DNA of 64,000 bases from Bacterioplanoides sp965200585 (GTDB taxonomy: Bacteria > Pseudomonadota > Gammaproteobacteria > Pseudomonadales > Oceanobacteraceae). A program made the translations under genes and the position numbers. Under the pieces are notes generated by a model. That model worked only from the letters and a program-made list of their open reading frames with translations. It was not told the origin of the DNA and made no database searches. This document shows, piece by piece, positions 33,265-42,503 of this stretch. The stretch is from NCBI RefSeq assembly GCF_965200585.1, contig NZ_OZ241361.1; one strand, written 5' to 3'. Positions within the stretch are counted from its first letter, which is position 1. Each line of letters starts with the position of its first letter.

Positions 33265-34068
33265 ATGAGCATCATCGAAAATCACCAGACCCATGGCGAG
33301 CCGTTTTCTGACAATGCCAAGCTGCGCGCCCGTGATGTGCAGGTGTTTTATGGCGAGAAGCAGGCTATCTACGACGTTAGCCTGGATATTGGTTCCAACG
33401 AAGTGATTGCCCTGATCGGCCCGTCCGGTTGTGGTAAATCGACCTTTTTACGTTGTTTAAACCGTATGAACGACACCATTGATATCTGTAATATCAAAGG
33501 TGAAATCCTGCTCGACGGCGAAAACATCTACGACTCCAAAGTCGATGTGGTGCCATTACGTGCCCGTGTGGGTATGGTTTTCCAGAAGCCGAATCCTTTC
33601 CCTAAGTCGATCTATGACAACATCGCTTATGGCCCGCGTATTCATGGTCTGGCGTCGTCACGGGTGGATCTGGATGAGATTGTTGAAAAAAGTCTGCAGC
33701 GTGCGGGTTTATGGAATGAAGTAAAAGACCGCCTGCATGCACCGGGTACCGGCTTGTCCGGTGGTCAGCAACAGCGTTTGTGTATTGCCCGCACCATTGC
33801 GGTTGATCCGGAAGTGATTCTGATGGATGAACCTTGTTCCGCGCTGGATCCGATTGCAACTGCTAAAATTGAAGAGTTAATTGATGAATTGCGTGAAAAT
33901 TACACCATCGCAATTGTAACCCACTCAATGCAGCAGGCTGCGCGTGTCTCCCAGCGTACCGCCTACTTCCACATGGGCCAGCTGATTGAAGTGAATCCGA
34001 CTGATCAGGTGTTTACAACACCCGAGCACTCGTTAACAGAAGCTTATATCACTGGCCGCTTCGGATAA
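33265..34068 (+). CDS. pstB: Phosphate ABC transporter ATP-binding protein PstB
   Basis: A 267-residue ABC ATPase. Walker A GPSGCGKST, Q-loop VFQKPNPFPKSIYDN, signature LSGGQQQRLCIAR, Walker B VILMDEPCSALDP and switch His in VTHSMQQA are all present. It powers phosphate import through PstCA. ATG at 33265 (MSIIENHQ) is preferred to an upstream TTG at 33256. A 91-bp gap separates it from pstA, 30 bp from phoU. Confidence 0.96.
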   Translation: MSIIENHQTHGEPFSDNAKLRARDVQVFYGEKQAIYDVSLDIGSNEVIALIGPSGCGKSTFLRCLNRMNDTIDICNIKGEILLDGENIYDSKVDVVPLRARVGMVFQKPNPFPKSIYDNIAYGPRIHGLASSRVDLDEIVEKSLQRAGLWNEVKDRLHAPGTGLSGGQQQRLCIARTIAVDPEVILMDEPCSALDPIATAKIEELIDELRENYTIAIVTHSMQQAARVSQRTAYFHMGQLIEVNPTDQVFTTPEHSLTEAYITGRFG

Positions 34069-34098
34069 GGCCCGTGCCCGAAACAGAAGGAAAGTCTT

Positions 34099-34821
34099 AT
34101 GGAAATGAATTTTAACCAGCATATTTCCGGTCAGTTTAATGCCGACCTGGAAGCCATTCGTAACCATATGATGGGAATGGGTGGTCTGGTCGAGCGTCAG
34201 GTGGCGAATGCCATTGATGCCATCTGCTCAGGTGACACCAGTCAGGCCGACGATATTATCCGCCGCGAAGAAGAAGTGGATAATATGGAAATTAACATCG
34301 ATCAGGAATGTACTCAGATTCTGGTACGACGTCAGCCTGCCGCCTCCGATCTGCGCATGGTACTGGCGGTGTCACGAGTGGTACGTGACCTGGAACGTAT
34401 CGGTGATGAAGCCTGTAAAATTGCTATTCATGCCTTAGAAGTGGCCGATAAAGGCCGCTCTGAAATCTGCCAGCAGGCGATGCGTTATATGGGCGCGGAA
34501 GTGGTAAAAATGATCGCCGGTGCACTGGATGCCTTCGCCCGTCACGATGTGGATGGTGCGATTGAAGTGGTGCGCAACGATAAGTTGGTCGACAATCAAT
34601 ACGCCGCGGCATTACGCGAGCTGATGACCTATATGATGGAAGATCCGCGATCGATTTCTCAGGCAATCAATATCCTGTGGATTCTGCGCGCCATTGAACG
34701 TATTGGTGATCATGCCCGTAACATCTCTGAGCAGGTGATTTATCTGGTCAGTGGTGCAGACGTGCGTCATAGCTCTCTGACAGAAATCGAAGAGCAGGCT
34801 GAGCAGGTCACTAAAGACTAA
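34099..34821 (+). CDS. phoU: Phosphate signalling regulator PhoU
   Basis: A 240-residue all-helical PhoU with two repeated metal-binding signatures, EEEVDNMEINIDQECTQI and VVRNDKLVDNQYAAALREL, plus RVVRDLERIGDEACKI and RAIERIGDHARNISEQV. PhoU keeps the PhoR kinase off and limits Pst transport when phosphate is plentiful. Last gene of the pst operon; a strong terminator follows. phoB and phoR are not in this window. Confidence 0.96.
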   Translation: MEMNFNQHISGQFNADLEAIRNHMMGMGGLVERQVANAIDAICSGDTSQADDIIRREEEVDNMEINIDQECTQILVRRQPAASDLRMVLAVSRVVRDLERIGDEACKIAIHALEVADKGRSEICQQAMRYMGAEVVKMIAGALDAFARHDVDGAIEVVRNDKLVDNQYAAALRELMTYMMEDPRSISQAINILWILRAIERIGDHARNISEQVIYLVSGADVRHSSLTEIEEQAEQVTKD

Positions 34822-34869
34822 GCAACAGCTCTGTTTTTCTGAAGGTTGTAAAAAGCCCGAAAAAGAAAG

Positions 34870-34902
34870 CGGCTGACCTGTTATTCAGGCAGCCGTTTTT
34901 TT
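34870..34902 (+). terminator. Intrinsic terminator after phoU
   Basis: CGGCTG, A, CCTG pairs with CAGG and CAGCCG across a TTATT loop, followed by seven T. It closes the pst operon about 50 bases after the phoU stop. Confidence 0.9.
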
Positions 34903-35019
34903 ATGCCCTGTTTTTGTGCTCAGAGAAAACATTGGCAAGAATGTCTGCTACTCTGGAAGAATATGTATTAACAGTAACTGCGTAACAGTGCCAGCGAAAA
35001 GCCTGGCATTGTTCGTAAT

Positions 35020-35059
35020 CTGTCATGCAGGTGAAATCTTAATGTCATCTTTCTGAAAT
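35020..35059 (+). promoter_or_regulatory. Two tandem Pho boxes upstream of the porin
   Basis: CTGTCATGCAGGTGAAAT (35020-35037) and ATGTCATCTTTCTGAAAT (35042-35059) resemble the PhoB consensus and start exactly 22 bases apart, the spacing expected for adjacent PhoB dimers. They lie about 130-170 bases before the porin ATG. Confidence 0.72.
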
Positions 35060-35190
35060 ATATTGGGGTGATGTAACAAAGATGTAACATTGCTGAAATA
35101 AATTTGTCACCAGTTCGGCAAGCGGTGCTCACGCTGATTCAGCAGCAGCTCATGATTGCCAGATGCTTTGATAACTTTGGATTTGAAACA

Positions 35191-36120
35191 ATGAAAAAAA
35201 CGGCTTTATTCCTGGCTCTGACTGTTCCTGCTTTAGCGCACGCTGAGAAAATTGAAATCAACGTGCCGGAGATTGATTTTTACGGCAAGCTGAACCTGTC
35301 GGTTCAGAATGCAACAGAAGAAGGCAACAGCTTCAGCGAAGTAAAATCAAATGCTTCTCGTCTGGGCTTAAAAGGTAAAAGTGAACTGTCACACGGCCTG
35401 AAAGCAATTTATCAGCTGGAATATGAAACAAACCCGGATGATGGTGATAAAGACGGCAAAACCTTCACTCAGCGTAACAGCTACGCTGGTTTAGACAGTG
35501 ACTATGGTCAGATCATTGTGGGTAAATTCGATACCCCACTGAAACGTCTGCAAAATAAAATCGACCTGTTTAATGACCTTGAAGGTGATATCAAAAACGT
35601 GATCACTAAAAGTGATAACCGTGAAGATAACAGCGTTCAGTACACCTCTCCTAAGTTTGCTGGCCTGCAGTTAAAAGTGGATCAGATTGTTTCTGAAGAT
35701 GAAACCAGCGAGCGCAAAGACGCAGTTTCTACCAGCCTGACCTACACTCACGGCGATTACTACCTGGGTGTGGCTTACGACGACAAAGTGGAAGCTAACA
35801 CCACTGACGTTCTGCGTGCCGTGACTCAGGTTAAAGTAGCGGGTGCACAACTGGGCGCTCTGTGGGAAAAGCAGGATAAAGACGGTGACAAAGCTGAAGG
35901 CTGGGTACTGTCAGCGGCTTATAAAGTGGGTGCGGTTAAGTTAAAAGCACAGCACGGTGAATCCGAAATCAACAACGCTGAAGGCGCGCGTACTACTTCT
36001 GTAGGCGCTGACTACAAGCTGGGTAAAGGTGCAAAAGCGTTTGTTTATTACACTGCCAACAACTACAAACAAGCTGACAACGAAGATTACGCCGGTGTTG
36101 GTCTTGAGTATAAGTTCTAA
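35191..36120 (+). CDS. Outer-membrane porin, probably phosphate-regulated
   Basis: A 309-residue Gram-negative porin. ATG at 35191 gives a signal peptide (KKTALFLALTVPALAHA) cleaved before EKIEINV. The mature chain shows porin signatures: DFYGKLNLSVQN at its start, SRLGLKGKSELSHGLKAIYQLEYE, the loop-3 region QIIVGKFDTPLKRLQNKIDL, alternating strands throughout, and a C-terminal VGLEYKF ending in Phe. Tandem Pho boxes upstream and its place after pstSCAB-phoU suggest it admits phosphate or polyphosphate under starvation, by analogy with PhoE and OprP. Pore selectivity cannot be read here. Confidence 0.88.
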   Translation: MKKTALFLALTVPALAHAEKIEINVPEIDFYGKLNLSVQNATEEGNSFSEVKSNASRLGLKGKSELSHGLKAIYQLEYETNPDDGDKDGKTFTQRNSYAGLDSDYGQIIVGKFDTPLKRLQNKIDLFNDLEGDIKNVITKSDNREDNSVQYTSPKFAGLQLKVDQIVSEDETSERKDAVSTSLTYTHGDYYLGVAYDDKVEANTTDVLRAVTQVKVAGAQLGALWEKQDKDGDKAEGWVLSAAYKVGAVKLKAQHGESEINNAEGARTTSVGADYKLGKGAKAFVYYTANNYKQADNEDYAGVGLEYKF

Positions 36121-36142
36121 GGTTATTTAAAACCCGGAACGC

Positions 36143-36177
36143 AAAACCGCTTAGCTTCCTGGCTCAGCGGTTTTTTT
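36143..36177 (+). terminator. Intrinsic terminator after the porin gene
   Basis: AACCGCT, T, AGC pairs with GCT, C, AGCGGTT around TTCCTG, followed by a run of seven T. Located about 25 bases after the porin stop. Confidence 0.9.
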
Positions 36178-36294
36178 ATGCCAGTTATTTATTGTTGTTG
36201 TACAGCAATAGTCTGGTGATCTGTCCTGTATATATCAACAAAAGATGATGGTCTACACTGCTTGCAAATGATGAAAACCAGCAGGAGAAAGAAG

Positions 36295-37014
36295 ATGAAA
36301 CCATTAGTTGTTATTACCGGCGCCAGCTCTGGCATTGGCGAAGCGATTGCTCAGCGTCTGAGTGCTGCTGGCCATCCGCTGTTATTACTGGCACGTCGTG
36401 TGGAGCGCTTAACCGCGCTGGAACTGCCGAACACCTTGTGTGAAAAAGTTGATGTCACCGATAAAGCATCGTTTGAGGCGGCGATTGCTAAAGCGGAAGC
36501 ACAATTCGGCCCGGCAGACCTGTTAGTAAATAATGCCGGTGTAATGCTGCTGAGCCAGTTAGACGTTCAGGATCCACAAGAGTGGAAAAACATGTTTGAC
36601 GTGAACGTGATTGGCCTGATGAATGGTATGCAAGCGGTACTGGCACCGATGAAAGCACGCAAAAGCGGTACCATTGTTAACATCAGCTCTGTAGCAGGTC
36701 GTAAGACCTTCCCGGATCACGCGGCTTATTGCGGTACTAAATTCGCTGTTCATGCCATCTCTGAAAATGTGCGTGAAGAAGTGGCTGCTGATGACGTTCG
36801 TGTGGTTACCATTGCTCCGGGTGCAGTAGAAACTGAGCTGCTGTCACATACCAGTTCGGATGAAATCATCGACGGCTACCAGTCGTGGAAAGACAGCATG
36901 GGCGGTGTATTAGCGTCTGATGATGTAGCTCGTGCGGTTGAGTTTGCTTACCAGCAGCCACAAAGCGTGTGCATTCGTGAGATTGTTCTGGCACCAACTC
37001 GCCAACAGCCTTAA
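36295..37014 (+). CDS. Short-chain dehydrogenase/reductase (SDR)
   Basis: A 239-residue classical SDR oxidoreductase. The cofactor loop is TGASSGIGEA (about 8-17), with LLARRVERL after the second strand suggesting NADP preference. NNAGV, the catalytic Ser in VNISSVAG and the YCGTK Tyr/Lys pair are complete. The substrate is unknown; YdfG-like relatives act on 3-hydroxy acids. ATG at 36295 has AGGAG upstream; earlier in-frame ATGs lack one. It lies tail to tail with a LysR gene, 24 bp apart. Confidence 0.9.
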   Translation: MKPLVVITGASSGIGEAIAQRLSAAGHPLLLLARRVERLTALELPNTLCEKVDVTDKASFEAAIAKAEAQFGPADLLVNNAGVMLLSQLDVQDPQEWKNMFDVNVIGLMNGMQAVLAPMKARKSGTIVNISSVAGRKTFPDHAAYCGTKFAVHAISENVREEVAADDVRVVTIAPGAVETELLSHTSSDEIIDGYQSWKDSMGGVLASDDVARAVEFAYQQPQSVCIREIVLAPTRQQP

Positions 37015-37038
37015 TCGTAATACGAAGGGTAAATACTT

Positions 37039-37935
37039 TTACAGCTGAGCGAATTGTTGTTGGATAAATTCGATAAAGGCTGTCAGCCGCACCGGCTGGT
37101 ATTTATCCTTGTGATAAATGGCGTAGAAGGGGACCAGCGGAATTTCCCAGTCGCTGAATACCGGGATTAACAACCCTTGTTGTATTTCCCGGTGGCAGTA
37201 CATGCTGGGCACCCGGATTACGCCATTGCTATCACAAGCGGCGCGAATCAGCGCCCGGCCGTTTTTGCATTGCAAGCGGCCATCCACATGCACGTCGCTG
37301 GTTTGTTGTTTCTGGTGTTTATGCTGAAATTTCCAGTGTTTGACCGACCCGGTTAAGCAGGGAATGGTATTCAGTTGCCGTGGATGATCCAGCTTAGGGT
37401 ACTGGCTCAGAAACTCCGGGCTGGCCAGCGTATCCATCTTTAAATCGGTGAGTTTTTTACCGATAAACCCGGCATCCTGCAGCTCGCCCATACGAAAAGC
37501 GATATCAAACTCGTCCTGAATTAAATCGATCCGGTGACTGGAAAAATCCAGCTCAATATCAACTTTATCGTGTTGTTGCATAAAGGCACTGGCCATCGCT
37601 GCGACCAGATCTTCACCAATCGGCCCACCCACACTGTTAATACGAATGAGGCCCTGAATTTCACCGGTATTATCCACCGCCGCCAGAGCCGCTTGCTCCA
37701 GTTGTTGCAGCGCCGTTTGTGCCTGATGATAAAACTGCTTGCCGGCATCGGTTAATTTCAGTGAGCGGGTGGTGCGAATCATCAGGCTGACGCTGAGCTG
37801 TTTCTCTAATGCGCTGAGCTGGCGCGATACGTGAGAGCGTGACACATCCAACACCTCTGCAGCGCGAGTAAAGCTGCCTTGTTCGGCAATCAACACAAAA
37901 GTGCGAACATCGGCGAGGTTCAGATGATTCAGCAT
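37039..37935 (-). CDS. LysR-family transcriptional regulator
   Basis: A 298-residue LysR-type regulator. The N-terminal winged helix-turn-helix is typical: VLIAEQGSFTRAAEVLDVSRSHVSRQLSALEKQL (read from about residue 14 in two parts). The C-terminal part is a periplasmic-binding-like effector domain. It most resembles the CrgA-like group that often controls SDR or efflux genes. It points toward the SDR gene rather than away, so direct divergent control is not suggested by layout. Confidence 0.9.
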   Translation of the reverse strand: MLNHLNLADVRTFVLIAEQGSFTRAAEVLDVSRSHVSRQLSALEKQLSVSLMIRTTRSLKLTDAGKQFYHQAQTALQQLEQAALAAVDNTGEIQGLIRINSVGGPIGEDLVAAMASAFMQQHDKVDIELDFSSHRIDLIQDEFDIAFRMGELQDAGFIGKKLTDLKMDTLASPEFLSQYPKLDHPRQLNTIPCLTGSVKHWKFQHKHQKQQTSDVHVDGRLQCKNGRALIRAACDSNGVIRVPSMYCHREIQQGLLIPVFSDWEIPLVPFYAIYHKDKYQPVRLTAFIEFIQQQFAQL

Positions 37936-37952
37936 AACCGTTTATGGCGCTG

Positions 37953-38684
37953 CTATAGCAGCAGCTCTCTTAATAGTTGTTGCTCGGCGGCGGTGAAAAA
38001 ATCATCCGAGTAATAACGGATAAAGCGCTCAATGGAAAAATTAAACTTTTGTTTAAATTTATGGCCGCGATACCACTGATAATAGGTAACACCAGTATCA
38101 ATCCAGGCCAGATTATCGTTCGCATCCACCAGTACATTGTCTAAATGGAAATCGGAAAAAACGACGCGCTGATCCCGCAGTGTTTTTAATCCGGCAATAA
38201 TCTGCTGCAGAATTACGGCACGTTTTTCAGCGACTTGCTTATCGTTAGCTGATTGATCGCTAAGCTGTTGATCGTCAAGTTGTTGAACGCTAAAAAGAGG
38301 CTTGGCTTCGGCAAAACCGCTTTGATGCAGATTTTCCATCAGGTAATAACCCAGAAACGGTTTTCCTAACAGTGTGCTGAACCCTGCACCAGATTCAATA
38401 ATGCTCGGTACCCGAAAGCCCAGTCGTTGCAGCAGCAGATTGCCGTCAATTTCTTTATGCAGGCGGCTGTGACGCCATAACATCTTGATCCGGTCATGCC
38501 ATTTACGTGGCTTGATCAGCTTCACAATCACCTTAGGGTTTTGGGCCACACCAACCAGAGAGGGTTTGTGATCAATCAATATGGTTTCAAGTGTCCGGTC
38601 TGCTTCCTGTGCCGCCGCAGAGAACACAAGAAAGGACTGTGGTTGATGGCTTGCTGGTAGCGGGATGTGAGTAAGAGCAATCAT
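37953..38684 (-). CDS. LPS-kinase-like (Kdo/WaaP/InaA superfamily) protein
   Basis: A 243-residue protein kinase-fold member. The catalytic loop DFHLDNVLVD (HxDxxN form) and metal motif WIDTG are clear; VIVKLIKPRKWHDR supplies the ATP lysine region. This superfamily includes lipopolysaccharide kinases such as WaaP, KdkA and InaA. The ATG at 38684 is preferred over 38786 because a TATAAT -10 box lies just upstream of it, inside the longer frame. Its substrate is not determined; LPS core sugar phosphorylation is a guess. It is divergent from fumC. Confidence 0.72.
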   Translation of the reverse strand: MIALTHIPLPASHQPQSFLVFSAAAQEADRTLETILIDHKPSLVGVAQNPKVIVKLIKPRKWHDRIKMLWRHSRLHKEIDGNLLLQRLGFRVPSIIESGAGFSTLLGKPFLGYYLMENLHQSGFAEAKPLFSVQQLDDQQLSDQSANDKQVAEKRAVILQQIIAGLKTLRDQRVVFSDFHLDNVLVDANDNLAWIDTGVTYYQWYRGHKFKQKFNFSIERFIRYYSDDFFTAAEQQLLRELLL

Positions 38685-38717
38685 GAAACAGAACAGCACA
38701 CAAATAAAAGAAACCGG

Positions 38718-38723
38718 ATTATA
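38718..38723 (-). promoter_or_regulatory. Putative -10 box for the LPS-kinase-like gene
   Basis: A perfect TATAAT on the minus strand, about 35 bases before the ATG at 38684. No good -35 is visible at 16-18 bases. It lies within the longer alternative frame and so argues for the shorter start. Confidence 0.4.
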
Positions 38724-38836
38724 GCGGAATTCACTCGCTGTTTCGCGACTCGCCCAAACAACTCTGTCTTGACCTGATAATAGCATCTATATAAGAATAA
38801 TTATTATTACTATTTATTCAATGATAAGGAATGACC

Positions 38837-40213
38837 ATGGCAACACGTATCGAACGCGACAGTATGGGTGAGCTGGAAGTGGCTGAAGACGCGCTGTACG
38901 CAGCGCAAACCCAGCGTGCGATTAACAACTTTCCGGTAAGTGGCCAGAGCATGCCGCAGCCATTTATCCGGGCGTTATTGTTGGCTAAAAAAGCCGCAGC
39001 AAAGGCCAATACCAAACTTGAGTTGCTGAGTGCCGATACTGGTAATGCAATCTGCAACGCGGTGGATAAAGTACTGGCAGAAGACAATTATATGCAGCAC
39101 TTTCCGGTGGATGTGTTTCAGACCGGTTCCGGTACCAGCTCCAATATGAACGCCAATGAAGTGCTGGCAACACTGGCGAGCCGCACGGCCGCAGAGCCGG
39201 TTTCTCCGAACGATCATGTGAACTACGGCCAGAGCAGTAACGACATTATTCCGTCCAGCATTCATATCAGTGCGGCGCTGGAAATTAACGAAAAACTGAT
39301 TCCCGCGCTGACGTATCTGAGTGACGCCATTAAAGCCAAAGCCACGACCCTGAAAGATCAGGTAAAAACCGGCCGCACGCATCTGATGGATGCCATGCCG
39401 GTACGGATGGAGCAGAGCTTGCTGAGCTGGGCCACTCAGATCGATCAGAACATCGCTGCCATCAGCAACACCTTGCCGATGCTGCAAAGCCTGGCTCAGG
39501 GCGGTACTGCCGTGGGTACCGGCATTAATGCCCATGATGCCTTCGCCGATACTTTTAACCAGCAGCTGACGGAACTGACAGGTGTAACCTTCACCCGGGC
39601 TGCGAACCTGTTTACGCATATTGGCACTCAGGATATTGCGGTATCCGTATCAGGTCAGCTGAAAATGACGGCTGTTTCACTAATGAAAATTGCCAACGAC
39701 CTGCGTTGGATGAACTCTGGCCCACTGGCCGGTTTAAGTGAGATTGAACTGGAAGCCTTGCAACCGGGCTCTTCTATTATGCCGGGCAAAGTGAATCCGG
39801 TAATTCCTGAAGCTACGGCCATGGTTGCCGCTCAGGTGATGGGTAATGACACCACCATTACGGTTGCTGGTCAGTCGGGTAACTTTGAGCTGAATGTGAT
39901 GTTGCCGCTGATTGCCCGTAACCTGCTGGAGAGCATTGAGCTGATTGCTAATGTGTCACGCTTACTGGCCGACAAAGCCATCACCAGCTTTAAAGTGAAT
40001 GAAGATAGCCTGAAACAGGCACTGTCACGCAACCCGATTCTGGTCACGGCATTAAACCCGATTATTGGTTACTTAAAAGCGGCGGAAATTGCCAAGCAGG
40101 CGTATAAGGAAGGCCGCCCTGTGATTGATGTTGCGCTGGAGAATACCGATCTGTCGCGTGACGAGCTGGAGCGTTTGCTTGATCCGGCGAAGCTGACATT
40201 GGGTGGTTTGTAG
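38837..40213 (+). CDS. fumC: Fumarate hydratase class II FumC
   Basis: A 458-residue class II fumarase interconverting fumarate and malate, iron-free. Signature GSSIMPGKVNP is present, with TGSGTSSNMNANEV, the active-site TGRTHLMDAMPV and NYGQSSNDIIPSS. Start ATG 38837 has AAGGA six bases before it; an ATG at 38831 has none at proper distance. Family length is about 460. It is monocistronic with a strong hairpin terminator after it. Confidence 0.95.
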   Translation: MATRIERDSMGELEVAEDALYAAQTQRAINNFPVSGQSMPQPFIRALLLAKKAAAKANTKLELLSADTGNAICNAVDKVLAEDNYMQHFPVDVFQTGSGTSSNMNANEVLATLASRTAAEPVSPNDHVNYGQSSNDIIPSSIHISAALEINEKLIPALTYLSDAIKAKATTLKDQVKTGRTHLMDAMPVRMEQSLLSWATQIDQNIAAISNTLPMLQSLAQGGTAVGTGINAHDAFADTFNQQLTELTGVTFTRAANLFTHIGTQDIAVSVSGQLKMTAVSLMKIANDLRWMNSGPLAGLSEIELEALQPGSSIMPGKVNPVIPEATAMVAAQVMGNDTTITVAGQSGNFELNVMLPLIARNLLESIELIANVSRLLADKAITSFKVNEDSLKQALSRNPILVTALNPIIGYLKAAEIAKQAYKEGRPVIDVALENTDLSRDELERLLDPAKLTLGGL

Positions 40214-40226
40214 TTTAGTTAAAAGC

Positions 40227-40262
40227 AATAAGCAGGAAGCTTTATATGGCTTCTTGCTTATT
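40227..40262. terminator. Terminator hairpin after fumC, possibly bidirectional
   Basis: AATAAGCAGGAAGC pairs with GCTTCTTGCTTATT around TTTATATG, a 14-base stem with one G-U type mismatch. It lies between fumC and the convergent darP gene and may serve both. Confidence 0.75.
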
Positions 40263-40282
40263 GGGCTACTCGGTTAACTTAT

Positions 40283-40807
40283 TCAGTTAACTACAGTTTC
40301 CTTAATAAACTGAAACAGCTTCTTATAGCCTGCCCCCGGTTTTGGTGATTCGCCGCTCATCTCTTTGCTGGCATTACGCACCAGATTGCGCAGGTGCTGA
40401 CGATCCACCGCCGGATATTCATCAATAAAGGCATTCATGGCGTTGCCATCTTTAATCAGACACTCACGCCATTTTTCCATCTGACCAATACGACGACCGT
40501 AGGCTTCACTGGAGGGGTCGAGTAAATCCACCTGATGCTGTACCAGCTCTTCGTCTTCATCACGCATCAGCTTGCCAATGTATTGCAGATGGCGACGTTT
40601 GGCTTCGTGATTTTTCAGCCGTTTGCTTTCGACCAATGCGTCCAGCAGTACATCTTTGATCGACAGTGTTTGCCACTGGCCGGCATTCAGCTCGGTCAGG
40701 CGTTTACCTAACGCCTGCAGGCGATCCATTTCACGCTTCATTTCCGTCTTGCTGACGATTTCGTATTCGATTTCTTCTTCGTCGAAAGAATCTTTTTTTC
40801 TACTCAT
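40283..40807 (-). CDS. darP: Ribosome-associated protein DarP (YjgA)
   Basis: A 174-residue DUF615 protein. Family segments: IVSKTEMKREMDRLQALGKRL, ESKRLKNHEAKRRHLQYIGKLM and RNLVRNASKE. Known role of the family: assists late assembly of the 50S ribosomal subunit. The N-terminus is acidic (SFDEEEIEYE). Single gene on the minus strand between fumC and mgtE. Confidence 0.92.
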   Translation of the reverse strand: MSRKKDSFDEEEIEYEIVSKTEMKREMDRLQALGKRLTELNAGQWQTLSIKDVLLDALVESKRLKNHEAKRRHLQYIGKLMRDEDEELVQHQVDLLDPSSEAYGRRIGQMEKWRECLIKDGNAMNAFIDEYPAVDRQHLRNLVRNASKEMSGESPKPGAGYKKLFQFIKETVVN

Positions 40808-40886
40808 AATAATTTCCGGGCATCAGCCAGCAACACAAGGGACGGATGCAAAGTTTACCGATAAAAGGGATTCGAGATAACAGGGG

Positions 40887-42239
40887 CTAGAGATAAAAAA
40901 TGGTGGCCAATCCGAGGAAGGATAAAAAGCCAACCACGTCGGTCACGGTGGTGAGTACCACCGACCCCGCCAGTGCCGGATCAATGCCCCGGGCTTTTAA
41001 AATCAGTGGTAAGGCGGCGCCACTGATGGCGGCCACCAATAAATTAATAATAATCGCCGCAGCAATAATGCCGGCGATAATCGGATCGTTAAACCAGAGC
41101 AGTGTAATCAGAGCAATCACTGCGGCCCAAAGCACGCCATTAATGCCGGCCACAATCAGCTCCCGGTTAAACAACCAGCGGAAGTTAGCACCGCTCAAAT
41201 GCCCCAGTGCCTGACCACGAATCACCAGCGTTAATACCTGGCTGCCGGCAATGCCACCCATGCTGGCAACAATCGGCATCAGCACCGCCAGTGCTACTAC
41301 CTGTTCAATAGTTTTGTCGAATAAACCAATCACGGCCGAGGCAATAAAGGCGGTAATTAAGTTAATACCTAACCACAACGCCCGGCGCTTACTGGTTTTT
41401 AATGCCGGGGCAAAGGTATCTTCTTCTTCGTCTAAACCGGCCATGCTCATTAATGAATGGTCGGCGGTTTCACGAATCACATCAACCACGTCATCAATGG
41501 TGATCCGGCCCAGCAATACACCATGCGCGTCAACAACCGGCGCAGACACCAGATCATGACGTTCAAACACTTTGGCGACTTCGGTTTCATGCTGATCGGC
41601 CTGAATAATGCGACTGTCGGTGTTCATCACCTCACGCACGGTTTGTTGTGGATCACTGACCAGCAGTTTGTTGATGGGTAATACACCAATAAATTCGTTC
41701 TGACGGTTAACCACTAACAGGTTATCGGTCATTTCCGGCAGGGTTTTGTGGCGACGCAGGTAGCGCAGGGTAGCTTCCAGGGTAATATCCGGGCGAATGG
41801 TGACGGTGTCTGTGTTCATCAGACCACCGGCGCTGTCCTCCGGGTATTCCAGAATGGCTTCCAGCTCATCCCGGTCTTCCTGATCCATGACACTCAGAAC
41901 TTCCTGAGTCACGCGCTCCGGCAGTTGCTGCAGAATGTCAGCCACGTCATCGGCATCGAGGTCAGCGGTCACGTCCGCGACTTCGGCAGCGCTCATATCA
42001 CTCAGGAAGTGGCTTTGCAGCTCATCACTTAAATGCTGGAGTACTTCACCTTCGGAGTCTTTGTCGAGCAGCTCCCACAAAATCTTCCGCGCTTTGGGGG
42101 TCGAACCTTCAATCAGGTGGGCAATATCCACCGCGGCCATGGCATTCAGCATGCGCCGCACTTTGGCTAACGAACCACTTTCCAGCGCTGCGGTGAGGCT
42201 GTGAAGTTTTGCTTTGGCCTTTTCCGTTTGCTGCGCCAT
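40887..42239 (-). CDS. mgtE: Magnesium transporter MgtE
   Basis: A 450-residue MgtE. The N-terminal superhelical domain (about 10-130) holds the VADVTADLDADDVADILQQL type repeats, then paired CBS domains (about 135-255; FERHDLVSAPVVDAHG) and five membrane spans (about 285-450) with the pore region LAVLMPIVASMGGIAGSQ. Mg2+ binding between the N and CBS domains closes the channel when the cell is replete. Standard length. Upstream lies a paired-hairpin repeat at 42389. Confidence 0.95.
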   Translation of the reverse strand: MAQQTEKAKAKLHSLTAALESGSLAKVRRMLNAMAAVDIAHLIEGSTPKARKILWELLDKDSEGEVLQHLSDELQSHFLSDMSAAEVADVTADLDADDVADILQQLPERVTQEVLSVMDQEDRDELEAILEYPEDSAGGLMNTDTVTIRPDITLEATLRYLRRHKTLPEMTDNLLVVNRQNEFIGVLPINKLLVSDPQQTVREVMNTDSRIIQADQHETEVAKVFERHDLVSAPVVDAHGVLLGRITIDDVVDVIRETADHSLMSMAGLDEEEDTFAPALKTSKRRALWLGINLITAFIASAVIGLFDKTIEQVVALAVLMPIVASMGGIAGSQVLTLVIRGQALGHLSGANFRWLFNRELIVAGINGVLWAAVIALITLLWFNDPIIAGIIAAAIIINLLVAAISGAALPLILKARGIDPALAGSVVLTTVTDVVGFLSFLGLATIFYL

Positions 42240-42388
42240 GACTGAACTCTGAGCGGGTGAATAGGGAGATCGAACGATATAGTGAATTCTAGCCTGAATG
42301 GCGGAATGAGACCATGAAAGTGCTTGTAAAAAACTATGTAGGGGACTGATTTATGGGAGAAATTAACTAATGCATTGCTTTTTAGCCG

Positions 42389-42441
42389 CCGCGCCGAAGG
42401 GCCATCCATGGCCCTGCCGCGCGGTCGCGACATCCTGTCGC
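42389..42441 (+). repeat. Paired-hairpin repeat, copy B
   Basis: Outer stem CCGCGC (42389-42394) with GCGCGG (42419-42424) encloses CGAA and the hairpin GGGCCAT-CC-ATGGCCC; after TC comes GCGACA-TCC-TGTCGC (42427-42441). It lies between mgtE and ptsO. Flanks (CTTTTTAGC before, GCTATAAAAA after) resemble those of the copy at 56770. Confidence 0.8.
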
Positions 42442-42503
42442 TGCTATAAAAATCAATCCATCAGTTAATTTTTTAAACGAGGAGGGGCGAACGAGAGGAG
42501 GGT

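Noticed and set aside
38975..39619. 214-codon minus-strand frame in fumC
   Set aside because: Fully antisense to fumC with His/Gln/Arg-rich shadow composition.
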